A stretch of DNA of 36,438 bases from Bryobacterales bacterium (GTDB lineage: Bacteria > Acidobacteriota > Terriglobia > Bryobacterales > UBA6623). Every line of letters starts with the position of its first letter. Within the stretch, counting starts at the first letter, position 1. Below, piece by piece: positions 24,538 through 33,059 of this stretch. The position numbers were made by a program, and so were the translations under genes. Location: positions 1 through 36,438 of the forward strand of contig JAJDZN010000102.1 of assembly GCA_022824585.1 (NCBI GenBank). The letters run 5' to 3'. The notes beneath the pieces are model-generated. The model did not search any database, was not told where the DNA came from, and was given only the letters and a program-made list of their open reading frames with translations.

Positions 24538-24859
24538 AGAGCACCCTGCCTTCGCGAAGGGCGCGCGCAAGAACGTAGTTCAGCGAGTCTTTCCAGTACT
24601 CGACGTCGGCGGCGCTGTACACGAGGATGTCCTTGCGAACGCGCACCCTCGCGAGCGTCTTGTACAGACGGGCTTCCTCTTTCAGCCTCGATCTGGTTTC
24701 GTCAAACGACTCGGCCTCGATAACCACCAAGTCAACGTCTGATTCCGGTGTGGCGTCCCCCCGGCTTTGAGAGCCGAAGAGAATCACCTTTTCGGGGTCC
24801 ACTGCATTGACAATCAGTCGCACCATTCGGTCCAGCAGCTCTTCGGTGACCGGCTCCAT
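24524..24859 (-). CDS. minimal nucleotidyltransferase antitoxin (MntA-like)
   Basis: A 111-residue protein from the ATG at 24859; a longer frame to 24919 adds 20 residues with no family match. The nucleotidyltransferase motif GSQSRGDATPESDVDLVVI gives the G-S-x2-R-G loop and the D-x-D metal pair; a third acidic residue probably comes from the RVRKDILVY strand. In studied MntA-HepT systems the MNT protein adds AMP groups to a tyrosine of the HEPN toxin and so silences its RNase activity. The gene stops 14 bases inside the HEPN gene, so both are one operon in the order antitoxin then toxin. It looks intact although its partner is frameshifted, which fits loss of the toxin first. Confidence 0.87.
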   Translation of the reverse strand: MEPVTEELLDRMVRLIVNAVDPEKVILFGSQSRGDATPESDVDLVVIEAESFDETRSRLKEEARLYKTLARVRVRKDILVYSAADVEYWKDSLNYVLARALREGRVLYERP

Positions 24860-25319
24860 GCCAGCGCAGGACGACGGCCGACCAGCGGGCTGACGCTGCG
24901 TTTCGCTCCCTTCGGGCACTGCTCACGGCCTCTCGTGCGTGCGTCGCCACATGTCTTGGTCCTTACCCACGCGATTCAGCGATGCTCGAACCAGCGATGG
25001 CCATTGGCTCCCATGGTCTGGCTAGAATCTCGCACAGGTCCATTCTCACAGCCCTGCTTGAGCTATCGTAGCCCTCTTGCCAGCCATGGGCTCGATATCA
25101 ATCCGCCGGGAGCCAGCCCCACGGCGGTCCGAATTGGCGGAGATTTCGGTGGTGAGCTTGGCAAGGGAGCGAATCGCTCGAACTCACTGACTCGCTGGCC
25201 GTCTATTCGGACCTACTGCGCCCTCTCGCGAGGGATTGGACGGCCTCCGGGAAAGTGAATGAACCTAGGCTTTCCACGGAACCGGACGGAGCGTCACTCG
25301 CTAAGAGGAAGTTCTGGAC

Positions 25320-25364
25320 GGGTCGACTCGCCCGAGGGAGCCTCGCCCTCGGGCGAATCGACCC
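25320..25364. repeat. 19-bp inverted repeat with one mismatch, upstream of the TonB receptor gene
   Basis: GGGTCGACTCGCCCGAGGG (25320-25338) pairs with CCCTCGGGCGAATCGACCC (25346-25364) apart from one C-A mismatch; the loop has seven bases. It lies about 25 bases upstream of the TATACAT box. No T-run follows on either strand. It could block read-through, act as an operator, or mark an old element end. Confidence 0.75.
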
Positions 25365-25387
25365 AGCCGCGAAGTCGCGAAAGATCC

Positions 25388-25430
25388 TATACATTCGTTA
25401 ACGTTCGAGATACCCTAGTACTTGAGTACT
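25388..25430 (+). promoter_or_regulatory. promoter-like box and short repeat upstream of the TonB receptor gene
   Basis: TATACAT (25388-25394) is followed by TTCG exactly as in front of the gene at 2899. About 23 bases on, AGTACT-TG-AGTACT (25417-25430) repeats a palindromic hexamer just after the likely transcription start, which is a possible operator. The ATG is at 25509, so this transcript would have a leader of about 110 bases. Confidence 0.3.
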
Positions 25431-25508
25431 TGGTTGCTGGGGCAGCCGATCCCGAGGCGGACCGCGGCCGAGCGCCCGCAGGCGAACTGTAGGGGCATCC
25501 GAGTTTCT

Positions 25509-28205
25509 ATGCGGCCCAAAATCAGGCTTGCGCCCTCAGTCCGGCAACTGGCCGGAGTCGCCGTTATGGCCGGGCTGGCACTGGCGGGTCAGAACCTCAA
25601 CGGAGAATCTGGCGAATCCGGCTCGTCTGAGGCGGCCGCAGAACTGCGCGCAGAGTCTGCTCCCGAAACTCAGGATGCGCTCCTCGACGAGGAATCCGAG
25701 GGCAACCGCGAGCGTACGGAGCTGAACCTGCTCGGCGAGGTCGACAGCGAAGCTGGCGAGAGCCGCCGCAACGAAAACGTCCGGCTGACGCTGATCGACA
25801 ACAACGTCCTGAAGGAAATCAACATCCGCATGGGAACCACCGCGACAATAGTGCGCGAGTTCGATTCGGCAAGGGGCTACTTCGGCACCGAGTTTGGCAA
25901 CCCGGCCAGCCGGCCGATGCACCTTCGCCCGTCCACGGGGCGCAACTTCCACGGCTCGTTCCACGAAACTCACGGCAACAGCGTTTTCTCGGCTCGATCG
26001 TTCTTTCAAGTCGGAGCGGTCCAGCCCGCGAACTCGAACGACTTCGGCATGCAACTGACTATGCCGTTGCCGGGCGAGTCTGCGTTCTCGGTCGAGCTAA
26101 ACCACCAAAGAAACCGCGGCAACGTCAACGGCAACGTCTTGATGCCCCTGCCCGAGGAGCGAGTTCCGCTCGCGACAGATCCCGATCTGCGAGCGATCGT
26201 CTCAGAGATCCTAGGGTCGTACCCAGACGAGGCGCCCAACCGGCCCGACATCAATCCTCGCGCGCACAACACCAACGCTCCGCAAGTGATCCACAACGAT
26301 ATTGTCGGCGGGCGCTACGACCTCCCCCTGGGCGAAAACGACAGGCTGGCCTTGGACTACCGGTTTCGCAAGCAGAACGTGGACGCCTTCCAACTCGTCA
26401 GGGGTCAGAACCCCAACACAACCACCGGCTCCCACGACGGACGCTTCACTTGGAACCGGGCTTGGTCCCCGCAGACCTCCACCGATTTCTCAGCCGGATT
26501 CCGCCGCACGACCTCGCTGATCGTGCAGGACGAAACGGCCTTGGGCCCGCTGTTCTTCATGGGCAGGCAATTGCAGTCCCTCGGCGGCTCGAGCAGCCTT
26601 CCTTATGACCGCGTGCAGAACTTCTTCCGCTATGCCGGGACCGTTAGCACGACCCGCGGCAATCACAGAGTCGTGGCGGGCTTCGGCCTGACGCGCGAGC
26701 AACTCAACGGGATCGAGAGCTCCGGTCACCTGGGGATGGTGATGTTCACCGCCAACTTCGGGCGAGACATGATGACCAACCTGCGCCTGGGCACGCCGAC
26801 CCGCGTCACGCAGTCGATTGGCATGACCCACCGAGGCTTTCGGCGCTGGCGAATGCAGTATTTTGCCGGGGACACTTGGAAGGCCGCTCGGAACCTGACG
26901 CTGGATTTCGGGCTGCGCTTCGAGCCCGCCACCAGGCCGGTCGAGGTCAACGGGTTCTCCGACCTCCCGTTTCGCTGCGACTGCAACAATTTCGCACCGC
27001 GCTTCGGCTTCGCCTACCGCACCAAGCTGGGCGTCCTGCGAGGCGCGTACGGCACCCACTTCGGCGAGATCTTCACCGCCACGTACACGCAAGAACGGTT
27101 CAACCCGCCTGGCAACATCCGCGTCAACGTCTTGGCGCCTAACCTGCTGGACCCGTTGGCCGGCGTCAACTTCGACACCACCGATCCCAAGGTGCGCAGC
27201 ACCATAGTCCAGATCGATCCGGACTTGGTCGCCCCCTACTCGCACCACTACAACTTCAGTTGGATCGTCTCCAGCTCGCGGGGCGTGTTCGCAGAATTGG
27301 GCTACCTCGGGAGCCGCTCGCATAGGCTCATTGCCGGCTGGTTCCTGAACCGAGCCCGCAGCGTCGACGGCGTCCCGACGACTATCAGGACAATCAACGA
27401 CCGCCGCCCGGACCAGCGCTACTACGACATCCGCCGCATTCTCAACGGCTCGCGCGGATATTTCGACTCGGCCAAGGCCACGGTCGGGCTGCGCGATGTC
27501 GGCGGACTGACGATGGATTTCTCCTACTGGCTGAGCAAGGCGATCGATCTCGGGGCGCACTACGCCAGCAACGCCAGCTCGCGCGATGCGTTCTACGGCC
27601 GCAGCCAGACCGAGGACGACGTCCATGGCGATGTCAAGTCCCTGAGCGACTTCGACCAGCCGCACGCCGCGCTGGGAAGGGTCACCTACCTCACTCCTCG
27701 GATCGGTTCTGCGGGAAGCACCCTGGACAGGGCTCTGGGTGGCTGGTCGTTGTCCTCTGTGCTGCTGCTGAAGACCGGCACGCCGTTCCTGATGTATACC
27801 GGCTCGGACGGCCCAGGTTTCGGCAACGTCGATGGCGCAATGGGTGACCGACCAAACCTGCTCGACCCGTCGCTGATAGGCCGCAGGATCGACCATCCCG
27901 ACACCTCCCGGCAGATGATGCCGCGCTCCGCATTCAGCTATGTCCAAGCAGACCAGAAGAGCGGAAATATTGGCAGGAATGTGTTCCGCAAAGACGCCAT
28001 CCAGAATCTCAACCTGTCACTGTCGCGCAGTTGGAAGATCGCCGGCGAGAGCACCCTGATGTTCCGCGTGGAGTCGATCAACCTCTTCAACACGCCGCAG
28101 TTCGCGTTTCCGGGCAACGAACTCACCGGCGGCAATTTCGGGCAGATCACCAACACCCTCAACGATGGCCGCACGTTCAACCTCGCTATGCGGCTGTCTT
28201 TCTGA
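25509..28205 (+). CDS. TonB-dependent outer-membrane receptor, acidobacterial type, without carboxypeptidase-like domain
   Basis: From the ATG at 25509 (898 residues; an ATG at 25422 lacks a signal). A signal peptide (SVRQLAGVAVMAGLALAGQ) is followed by an acidic, low-complexity stretch (about 35-95). A short plug-like part comes next (LTLIDNNVLKEINIRMGTT, ARGYFGTEFGNP, then RNFHGSFHETHGN with ARSFF), and from about residue 170 an extended beta-barrel with alternating strands (FFRYAGTVSTTRGNHRV, NNFAPRFGFAYRTKLG, LGYLGSRSHRL). It ends in Phe, as outer-membrane barrels do. Acidobacterial relatives usually carry an N-terminal carboxypeptidase-regulatory-like domain; it is missing here and the plug is short. 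It should import a bulky substrate with TonB energy. It lies upstream of the A-B cassette on the same strand, so it may feed the quinoprotein system. Confidence 0.85.
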   Translation: MRPKIRLAPSVRQLAGVAVMAGLALAGQNLNGESGESGSSEAAAELRAESAPETQDALLDEESEGNRERTELNLLGEVDSEAGESRRNENVRLTLIDNNVLKEINIRMGTTATIVREFDSARGYFGTEFGNPASRPMHLRPSTGRNFHGSFHETHGNSVFSARSFFQVGAVQPANSNDFGMQLTMPLPGESAFSVELNHQRNRGNVNGNVLMPLPEERVPLATDPDLRAIVSEILGSYPDEAPNRPDINPRAHNTNAPQVIHNDIVGGRYDLPLGENDRLALDYRFRKQNVDAFQLVRGQNPNTTTGSHDGRFTWNRAWSPQTSTDFSAGFRRTTSLIVQDETALGPLFFMGRQLQSLGGSSSLPYDRVQNFFRYAGTVSTTRGNHRVVAGFGLTREQLNGIESSGHLGMVMFTANFGRDMMTNLRLGTPTRVTQSIGMTHRGFRRWRMQYFAGDTWKAARNLTLDFGLRFEPATRPVEVNGFSDLPFRCDCNNFAPRFGFAYRTKLGVLRGAYGTHFGEIFTATYTQERFNPPGNIRVNVLAPNLLDPLAGVNFDTTDPKVRSTIVQIDPDLVAPYSHHYNFSWIVSSSRGVFAELGYLGSRSHRLIAGWFLNRARSVDGVPTTIRTINDRRPDQRYYDIRRILNGSRGYFDSAKATVGLRDVGGLTMDFSYWLSKAIDLGAHYASNASSRDAFYGRSQTEDDVHGDVKSLSDFDQPHAALGRVTYLTPRIGSAGSTLDRALGGWSLSSVLLLKTGTPFLMYTGSDGPGFGNVDGAMGDRPNLLDPSLIGRRIDHPDTSRQMMPRSAFSYVQADQKSGNIGRNVFRKDAIQNLNLSLSRSWKIAGESTLMFRVESINLFNTPQFAFPGNELTGGNFGQITNTLNDGRTFNLAMRLSF

Positions 28206-28241
28206 GGGGGCTGGCCGAGCGCTTCGCGACCGCAGCCCCTC
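28204..28241 (+). terminator. hairpin directly after the TonB receptor stop
   Basis: GGGGCTG (28207-28213) pairs with CAGCCCC (28233-28239), and GA before it pairs with TC after it around one bulged G. A smaller stem lies in the loop. It begins at the stop codon, where a terminator would be expected, but no T-run follows. It could be a rho-assisted or attenuating hairpin. Confidence 0.35.
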
Positions 28242-28345
28242 GGCCGCTAGCGGCTCGACACTTCCCAGGCCGGGGCGCGCCGATTGCGCTCGTCAAACGG
28301 GCTGCCTTTAGGAATCGGCACGCAACGATGGCCCGTCTCAGCATG

Positions 28346-28351
28346 TATACT
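28346..28351 (+). promoter_or_regulatory. possible -10 box for the first A-B pair
   Basis: TATACT lies 76 bases before the ATG at 28428, in the 220-base gap after the TonB receptor gene. TGGTTGACTC follows it. The rest of the gap shows no coding signal. If the box is used the transcript has a leader of about 70 bases. Confidence 0.3.
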
Positions 28352-28427
28352 CTGGTTGACTCGGGACCGTTGCGGGACGAGCTCCCGCCGGTCTGTTGAC
28401 CCGGATCCCGCAAGACAGAGAACGCCG

Positions 28428-29258
28428 ATGTTGCGCAGGACATTGTCCGGAGCCTCGATAGCTGCCATGGCATTGCTGTGCAGTGCGCCGGGAACGCCCG
28501 CGTCCGCCCAGTATGCCGCTGCACGCACGCCCGATGGCAATCCTGACCTAAACGGCATCTGGCAGGCGATGGGGTCGGCGCACTGGGACTTGGAAGACCA
28601 CGCGGCCCGCCATGGGCCGGTCGAGGCACTCGGCGCGCTCGGGGCGATACCCGCCGGGCTCAGCGTGGTCGAAGGCGGCACGATCCCGTACCAGCCTTGG
28701 GCCGCCGAGCAGCGCGCGAAAAACTTGGAGAACTGGCTAAAGCTCGATCCAGCGGTGAAGTGCTTCATGCCGGGCATCCCTCGGGCCACCTACTTGCCGC
28801 TTCCGTTCCAGATCGTCCAGACGCCGACAAAGATCCTGTTCGCCTACGAATTCGGTGGCAACAGCCGAATTGTATGGCTGGACCGACCCGACAGCGAAGC
28901 TCTCGCCCCTTCGTGGATGGGCTATTCGTTGGGTCGGTGGGAAGGCGAAACGCTGGTCGTTGACGTGACTGCGCAGGTGGCCGACACTTGGTTTGACAGT
29001 TCAGGGAATTTCCACAGCGAAGAGCTCCGCGTGGAGGAGCGATACACCCGGACGGGGCCTAACACGCTCCGCTACGAGGCCACCATCGAGGATCCCAAGG
29101 TGTTCACCCGTCCGTGGAAGATCAGCATGCCGCTGTACCGGCGCCTCGAGCCCAACGCGCAGATTCTCGAGTTCAAGTGCGTGCCGTTCGCCGAGGGCGC
29201 CACCTACGGACACCTCAGCCGGGATGCCGAGGCATCGGAGGCCGAACCCGAGGACTAG
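28428..29258 (+). CDS. cassette protein A1: secreted protein of an uncharacterised acidobacterial family
   Basis: A 276-residue protein from the ATG at 28428, with a signal peptide (LSGASIAAMALLCSAPG, cleaved near SAQ). It begins ARTPDGNPDLNGIWQAMGS, then DPAVKCFMPGIPRATYLPLP with PFQIVQTP, GRWEGETLVVDVT, a TWFDSSGNFHSEEL block, YEATIEDPKVFTRPWK and LEFKCVPF. A second copy (33248) matches it over its whole length, and the C-terminal half also aligns by eye with protein B (GRWEG-x-TLVV, ERFTR, DPESF, PW). I cannot name a family or reaction. Two Cys (in KCFMPG and FKCVPF) are conserved between copies. It is exported, and it lies 15 bases upstream of B1, as A2 does upstream of B2. Confidence 0.8.
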   Translation: MLRRTLSGASIAAMALLCSAPGTPASAQYAAARTPDGNPDLNGIWQAMGSAHWDLEDHAARHGPVEALGALGAIPAGLSVVEGGTIPYQPWAAEQRAKNLENWLKLDPAVKCFMPGIPRATYLPLPFQIVQTPTKILFAYEFGGNSRIVWLDRPDSEALAPSWMGYSLGRWEGETLVVDVTAQVADTWFDSSGNFHSEELRVEERYTRTGPNTLRYEATIEDPKVFTRPWKISMPLYRRLEPNAQILEFKCVPFAEGATYGHLSRDAEASEAEPED

Positions 29259-29273
29259 AAGAGGAGACGAGCC

Positions 29274-30371
29274 ATGGCCCACGCCAGCGATCACACAGTG
29301 CGTTTCACCAAATGGATGCTGCGCACCTGCGCGTTGCCGACCAGCGCGCTGCTGCTGGCGGCGCTGCCAGTGACAGTCCTTGCGGCCGACCCGCCGACCA
29401 CGAGCTGGGGCGCGCCCGACCTGCAAGGCACGTGGGACTTCCGTTCCATCACTCCGTTCGAGCGCCCGAAGGAACTCGCCGACAAGGAGTTCCTCACGCC
29501 CGAAGAGGCCGAGGCCTGGGAGAAGCGCACGCTTGACGCCAGCGCCGCTCGGCGCAATCGAGACCCGGTCCAGGGACAGGGGGACGTGGATGTCGGCTAC
29601 AACGCCTTTTGGCTGGACCGAGGCGAGAAGATGACCGGGACGATGCGAACCTCTCTGGTCGTCGATCCGCCGGACGGCCGGATACCGGCCCTGACCGACC
29701 TCGCCAAGCGGCGCTCGGATGAGCGCTATGCCCGCTGGGGCGGCGTCCCGTCCGGCCCCGAGGATCGGAACCCCCTGGAGCGTTGCATCGTGGGCTTCAA
29801 CTCCGGCCCGCCCATGAATCCGGGCGCTTACAACAATTTCGCGGAGATCTTCCAAACGCCGACGTACGTCGCCATTCTCAACGAGATGATCAACGACCAC
29901 CGCATCATCCCGCTCGACGGAAGGGACCACGTTCCGGAGAACATGCGCTTCTGGAAGGGCAGCTCGCGCGGCCGCTGGGAAGGCAACACGCTGGTCGTGA
30001 CGACCAAGAACTTCACCAAGCACACCAACTTTCGCGGCTCGGGCCCCAACATGGTCCTCACTGAACGCTTCACTAGGACATCGCAGGAAACGCTGCTCTA
30101 CGAGTACACCATCGATGACCCCGAATCGTTCGAAGCTCCTTGGTCGGTGGCGGTGGAGATGAAGAATTCGTCCGACCCGCTGCTGGAATACGCTTGCCAC
30201 GAAGGCAACCGCGCCATGACCCTGATGCTCTCCGGAGCCCGCGTGCGGGAACAGAAGGGCCAAAGCGCCGACGACTGGCTGGCTTCTTGGTACGGCGGTG
30301 CAAAGGCGGCCAAGGCCGCTAAAGAAGCCGTGGAAAGCGAAGGGGCAGCCGCCCCGGACGACGAGAATTGA
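29274..30371 (+). CDS. cassette protein B1: secreted paralogue related to A
   Basis: A 365-residue protein with a ribosome binding site (GAGGAGA) and a signal peptide (LRTCALPTSALLLAALPVTVLA). It opens with TSWGAPDLQGTWDFRSITPFERP and continues with SLVVDPPDGRIPALT, ERCIVGFNSGPP, YNNFAEIFQTP, a PLDGRDHVP segment, GRWEGNTLVV, NMVLTERFTR, DDPESFEAPWS and YACHEGN. It matches B2 (34103) along its length, apart from a C-terminal Ala/Lys/Glu tail of about 40 residues found only here. Family members are widespread in Acidobacteriota without an assigned role. Its stop (TGA 30369-30371) abuts the stop of C1 on the other strand (TCA 30372-30374), forming TGATCA. Confidence 0.82.
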   Translation: MAHASDHTVRFTKWMLRTCALPTSALLLAALPVTVLAADPPTTSWGAPDLQGTWDFRSITPFERPKELADKEFLTPEEAEAWEKRTLDASAARRNRDPVQGQGDVDVGYNAFWLDRGEKMTGTMRTSLVVDPPDGRIPALTDLAKRRSDERYARWGGVPSGPEDRNPLERCIVGFNSGPPMNPGAYNNFAEIFQTPTYVAILNEMINDHRIIPLDGRDHVPENMRFWKGSSRGRWEGNTLVVTTKNFTKHTNFRGSGPNMVLTERFTRTSQETLLYEYTIDDPESFEAPWSVAVEMKNSSDPLLEYACHEGNRAMTLMLSGARVREQKGQSADDWLASWYGGAKAAKAAKEAVESEGAAAPDDEN

Positions 30372-30818
30372 TCAGGGACGCTTCGGCTCGCTGGGGTCCG
30401 CACCGTCGCGGGGCGCGCCGGTCCCGGATGAGCCCATGAAGAGCTTGCGCCCGTCCTGAAACGTGATGTCGCGACCGCTGCCCTTGCAGTTCGGATCGCA
30501 CAGCCTGTCCTTGCTCTGGTAGCCACGCACCGTCACCGGCGTCCCGGGCACCAAGAGCGTCTTGGTGAGCCCGCGCCGCAGGAGGGTGTTGGGCGTGCCC
30601 GCCTCGAGTTCCCACGTCAGCGTCGCGCCATCTTCGCGCTCCATCCTCACGTGGACCCATGCATGGGGGTTGATCCACTCGACCATGACCACCTTGCCGA
30701 TCACCCTGATCGGCGCGTTGGCATCGAACTCGGCGGAGAACGCGTGGTGCGCGTAAGCGCACGGAACGATCGCCAGCACAGCGGTCAACAGCAGCGCGGA
30801 AACAGCGTTGCGAATCAT
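30372..30818 (-). CDS. cassette protein C1: DUF6152 family exported protein
   Basis: A 148-residue protein from the ATG at 30818, with a GAGGAAGGG ribosome binding site. The signal peptide ends CAYA, so the mature protein should begin with His24-His25 (HHAFSAEFDANAP). Other marks are VEWINPHAWVHV (His52, His56), GTPNTLLRRGLTK, VTVRGYQSKD, RDITFQDGRKL and FMGSSGTGAPRDG. C2 (35341) has the same pattern. C1 alone has a small insert with two Cys (RLCDPNCKG). DUF6152 proteins are small periplasmic beta proteins of unknown role. An N-terminal His after cleavage together with inner His residues suggests metal binding, but that is inference. It lies 77 bases downstream of the quinoprotein gene on the same strand. 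Confidence 0.85.
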   Translation of the reverse strand: MIRNAVSALLLTAVLAIVPCAYAHHAFSAEFDANAPIRVIGKVVMVEWINPHAWVHVRMEREDGATLTWELEAGTPNTLLRRGLTKTLLVPGTPVTVRGYQSKDRLCDPNCKGSGRDITFQDGRKLFMGSSGTGAPRDGADPSEPKRP

Positions 30819-30895
30819 CGACCCTTCCTCGTCCTGTCCCATGCGGACCACTAAGAGTATATGCGACCCGCCACCGGGCGGGGCTGCGGACTTGC

Positions 30896-33010
30896 CTATT
30901 GACCGGACGTTTCGCGGTCGATGTTGGCCCGCGAGATGATGTACTGCCGGATCAGTTCCGTCTCGGTCTCGTTTAGGTCGTTGCCAAAGCTGTCCATGCC
31001 AAGATCCAGCAGCAAGCCTTCCCGCACGACTTTCTGGAAGGCGTCGTGGATGGCGTGGCTCATCAGGCGGAGGTCGGCATTGCGGTAGCCGCGCGCTCCG
31101 TAGCCGTGGCACGAGGCGCAGAACTGGTGATAGAGCGTCTCGCCTTGGGCCAATTCCTCGGTTGACGCTGTCATCGCCGGTTGCTTCGGAATCGACCTGT
31201 CGCGCAATGGCGGTTGCGGCAGAGCATGATCCGCGCCGAGCGAGAACACGAGCAGCTTGCCGAAATCGAGATAGGCAAAGCTGGCGCCGACCACTACTGC
31301 CACGTATTGCGTATTGCCGACTTGGTACGTAACGGGAGGAGCGATGATCGAGCCGTAGGCGTCGAACTCCCAGAGCCGCTTGCCAGTGTCGCTGTTGTAG
31401 GCCGATAGCGTCCCGCTTCCGTCACCTTGGAAGACAAGCCCGCCGGCAGTCGAAAGCACGCCTCCGATCCGCGCGGTCTCGTTCTGCACCTTCCAGACGG
31501 TCTCCCCGGTGAGCGGGTCGAAAGCCTTGAGAAACCCCTTTGGCTCAGGCCGCTCCCCCGCTTCTTCGATGAGCTTCGTGCGATCGGCACCCATCGCAAC
31601 GCCCAAGTTCATGGTTCGCTGGCGCGGGCGGTAAACGCCGGTCTCGCGATAGTCCTTCGGGAGGGCGAAAAAGAACGGCGTGTCGTGCGTCGGGATGTAC
31701 ATCAGGCCCTTGGCGGCGTCAAACGACATCGGCTCCCAGTTGTGCGCGCCCGTGTTTCCCGGCAGGATCCATTGTGGCTCCTCCTCCCACACGACATCCG
31801 GATTCTCGACCGGCCGCCCCGTCTCCATGTCGACGTGGGTGGCCCACGTCATCGCGCCGTAGGGATGCGCCCTGAGGAGCTCGCCATCGCTGCGGTCCAA
31901 TACGTAGAAGAACCCGTTCTTGGGCGCCTGCATGAGCACCTTGCGGTCTGCTCCGTCGACCTCCATGTCAGCCAAGACCATGTCCTGCGTCGCCGTGTAG
32001 TCCCAGTTGTCGCCGGGGGTGGTCTGGTAGTACCACTTCATCCGGCCGGTCTCGGGGTCTAAGGCCACGACCGACGACAGGAAGAGGTTGTCACCGCCTC
32101 CGGGCGAGCGGATCTTGCGCGACCACGGCGTGCCGTTGCCCACGCCGATGTAGACCGTGTGCAAGTCGGCGTCGTAGGTCATGCTGTTCCACACCGTGCC
32201 GCCGCCGCCAAGCTTCCACCATTCGCCGTTCCAAGTCTCGGCCGCCATCTCCATCTCGGGATGCTCGAACGGCATGGAGGGATCGCCCGGCACGGTGAAG
32301 AAACGCCACTCCTTCTCGCCTGTCTCGGCGTTGTAGGCAGTCACGTAGCCGCGGTGGTCCCACTCCGAGCCGCTGTTGCCGATGAAGACCTTCCCGGCGG
32401 CGGCTAGCGGAGCGCCGGAAATGGTGTACGGGACCCGGGACGGGTAATCGTCGGTGGCCACATCCCACACCTTCTCGCCCGTCCGGGCATCGATCGCCAC
32501 CAGGCGGGCGTCAAACGTAGCCGTATAGACCCGGTTCCGGTACACCGCCACGCCCCGATTGATCGGCCCGCCGCAGCACGACCAGCGAGCGCGTGTGCGC
32601 TGGGTCTTGGGGTCGAACGTCCAAATCGTCTCCCCCGTATCGGCGTCGACTGCCGATACAACGCTCCAGCTGTCGGTGACATACAGGACGCCATCCGCCA
32701 CGATCGGAGACGATTGCAAGCGATGGCGAACCTCAATCTTGCGCGTCCAGTTCAAGCCGAGGTCGCGAACGGTCCGGCGGTTGATCTGGTCGAGCGGGGA
32801 AAAGCGGTGCTGGCTGTAGCCGCGTCCGTACGCCAGCCACTGTCCGGGATCGTTGTCGTCGATCCTGTCGATCCGCTCGTCATCGACACGCCCAGCGGAT
32901 GGCTGGCTTGTGGAACTCTGCGCGGAAGCCGTGGCAACGCAGCACGCTAGCGCCATCGCAAGACCGACGAAACCGCGCTTGGGGGACAAGAGGCTCGACG
33001 ATAGGTCCAC
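30896..33010 (-). CDS. PQQ-dependent dehydrogenase with C-terminal cytochrome c domain (quinohemoprotein)
   Basis: A 704-residue protein from the GTG at 33010, which places the signal peptide (RGFVGLAMALACCVATASA) at the N-terminus; a longer frame to 33085 adds only an unrelated Arg-rich stretch. The eight-blade propeller shows LAYGRGYSQHRFSPLDQI, the vicinal Cys pair (Cys145-Cys146 in WSCCGGPINRG) that packs on PQQ, and GDNWDYTATQD with the catalytic Asp. The position two residues after that Asp is Thr, not the Asp typical of lanthanide enzymes, so a calcium enzyme is likely. CASCH (631-635) binds heme c, with Met672 a possible sixth ligand. It oxidises an alcohol, sugar or aldehyde in the periplasm. 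Copies of A, B and C flank it. No pqq biosynthesis gene is in the window. Confidence 0.9.
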   Translation of the reverse strand: MDLSSSLLSPKRGFVGLAMALACCVATASAQSSTSQPSAGRVDDERIDRIDDNDPGQWLAYGRGYSQHRFSPLDQINRRTVRDLGLNWTRKIEVRHRLQSSPIVADGVLYVTDSWSVVSAVDADTGETIWTFDPKTQRTRARWSCCGGPINRGVAVYRNRVYTATFDARLVAIDARTGEKVWDVATDDYPSRVPYTISGAPLAAAGKVFIGNSGSEWDHRGYVTAYNAETGEKEWRFFTVPGDPSMPFEHPEMEMAAETWNGEWWKLGGGGTVWNSMTYDADLHTVYIGVGNGTPWSRKIRSPGGGDNLFLSSVVALDPETGRMKWYYQTTPGDNWDYTATQDMVLADMEVDGADRKVLMQAPKNGFFYVLDRSDGELLRAHPYGAMTWATHVDMETGRPVENPDVVWEEEPQWILPGNTGAHNWEPMSFDAAKGLMYIPTHDTPFFFALPKDYRETGVYRPRQRTMNLGVAMGADRTKLIEEAGERPEPKGFLKAFDPLTGETVWKVQNETARIGGVLSTAGGLVFQGDGSGTLSAYNSDTGKRLWEFDAYGSIIAPPVTYQVGNTQYVAVVVGASFAYLDFGKLLVFSLGADHALPQPPLRDRSIPKQPAMTASTEELAQGETLYHQFCASCHGYGARGYRNADLRLMSHAIHDAFQKVVREGLLLDLGMDSFGNDLNETETELIRQYIISRANIDRETSGQ

Positions 33011-33053
33011 TGCTCGGTTCCGGCCGCCGCCGGCGCACGGCTGCCGGGCAGAG

Positions 33054-33059
33054 AGTATA
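33054..33059 (-). promoter_or_regulatory. -10-like box for the quinoprotein gene
   Basis: TATACT on the minus strand lies 43 bases before the GTG at 33010, so the message would have a leader of about 35 bases. This 237-base divergent gap also holds the TAGACT box for A2 on the other strand. I see no gene in it. Confidence 0.35.

Larger units (their letters stand above)
24860..25508. other. 650-base divergent intergenic region, no gene recognised
   Basis: Between the MNT gene (leftward) and the TonB receptor gene (rightward) I find no credible protein. The frames that cross it (for example one from 24767) lack any family pattern. It holds a long hairpin at 25320-25364 and a promoter-like TATACAT at 25388, listed separately. 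The length and the lack of coding signal suggest decayed sequence. Confidence 0.5.

Noticed and set aside
26490-27947. Minus-strand frame of 485 residues inside the TonB receptor gene
   Set aside because: No motif, skewed composition, and the plus-strand receptor is well supported over the same bases.
29001-30263. Minus-strand frame of 420 residues across A1 and B1
   Set aside because: It runs antisense to two genes that each have a conserved second copy in the window.
30896-33010. Lanthanide-dependent (XoxF-type) dehydrogenase
   Set aside because: The position two residues after the catalytic Asp is Thr (WDYT) rather than the Asp that marks lanthanide enzymes.
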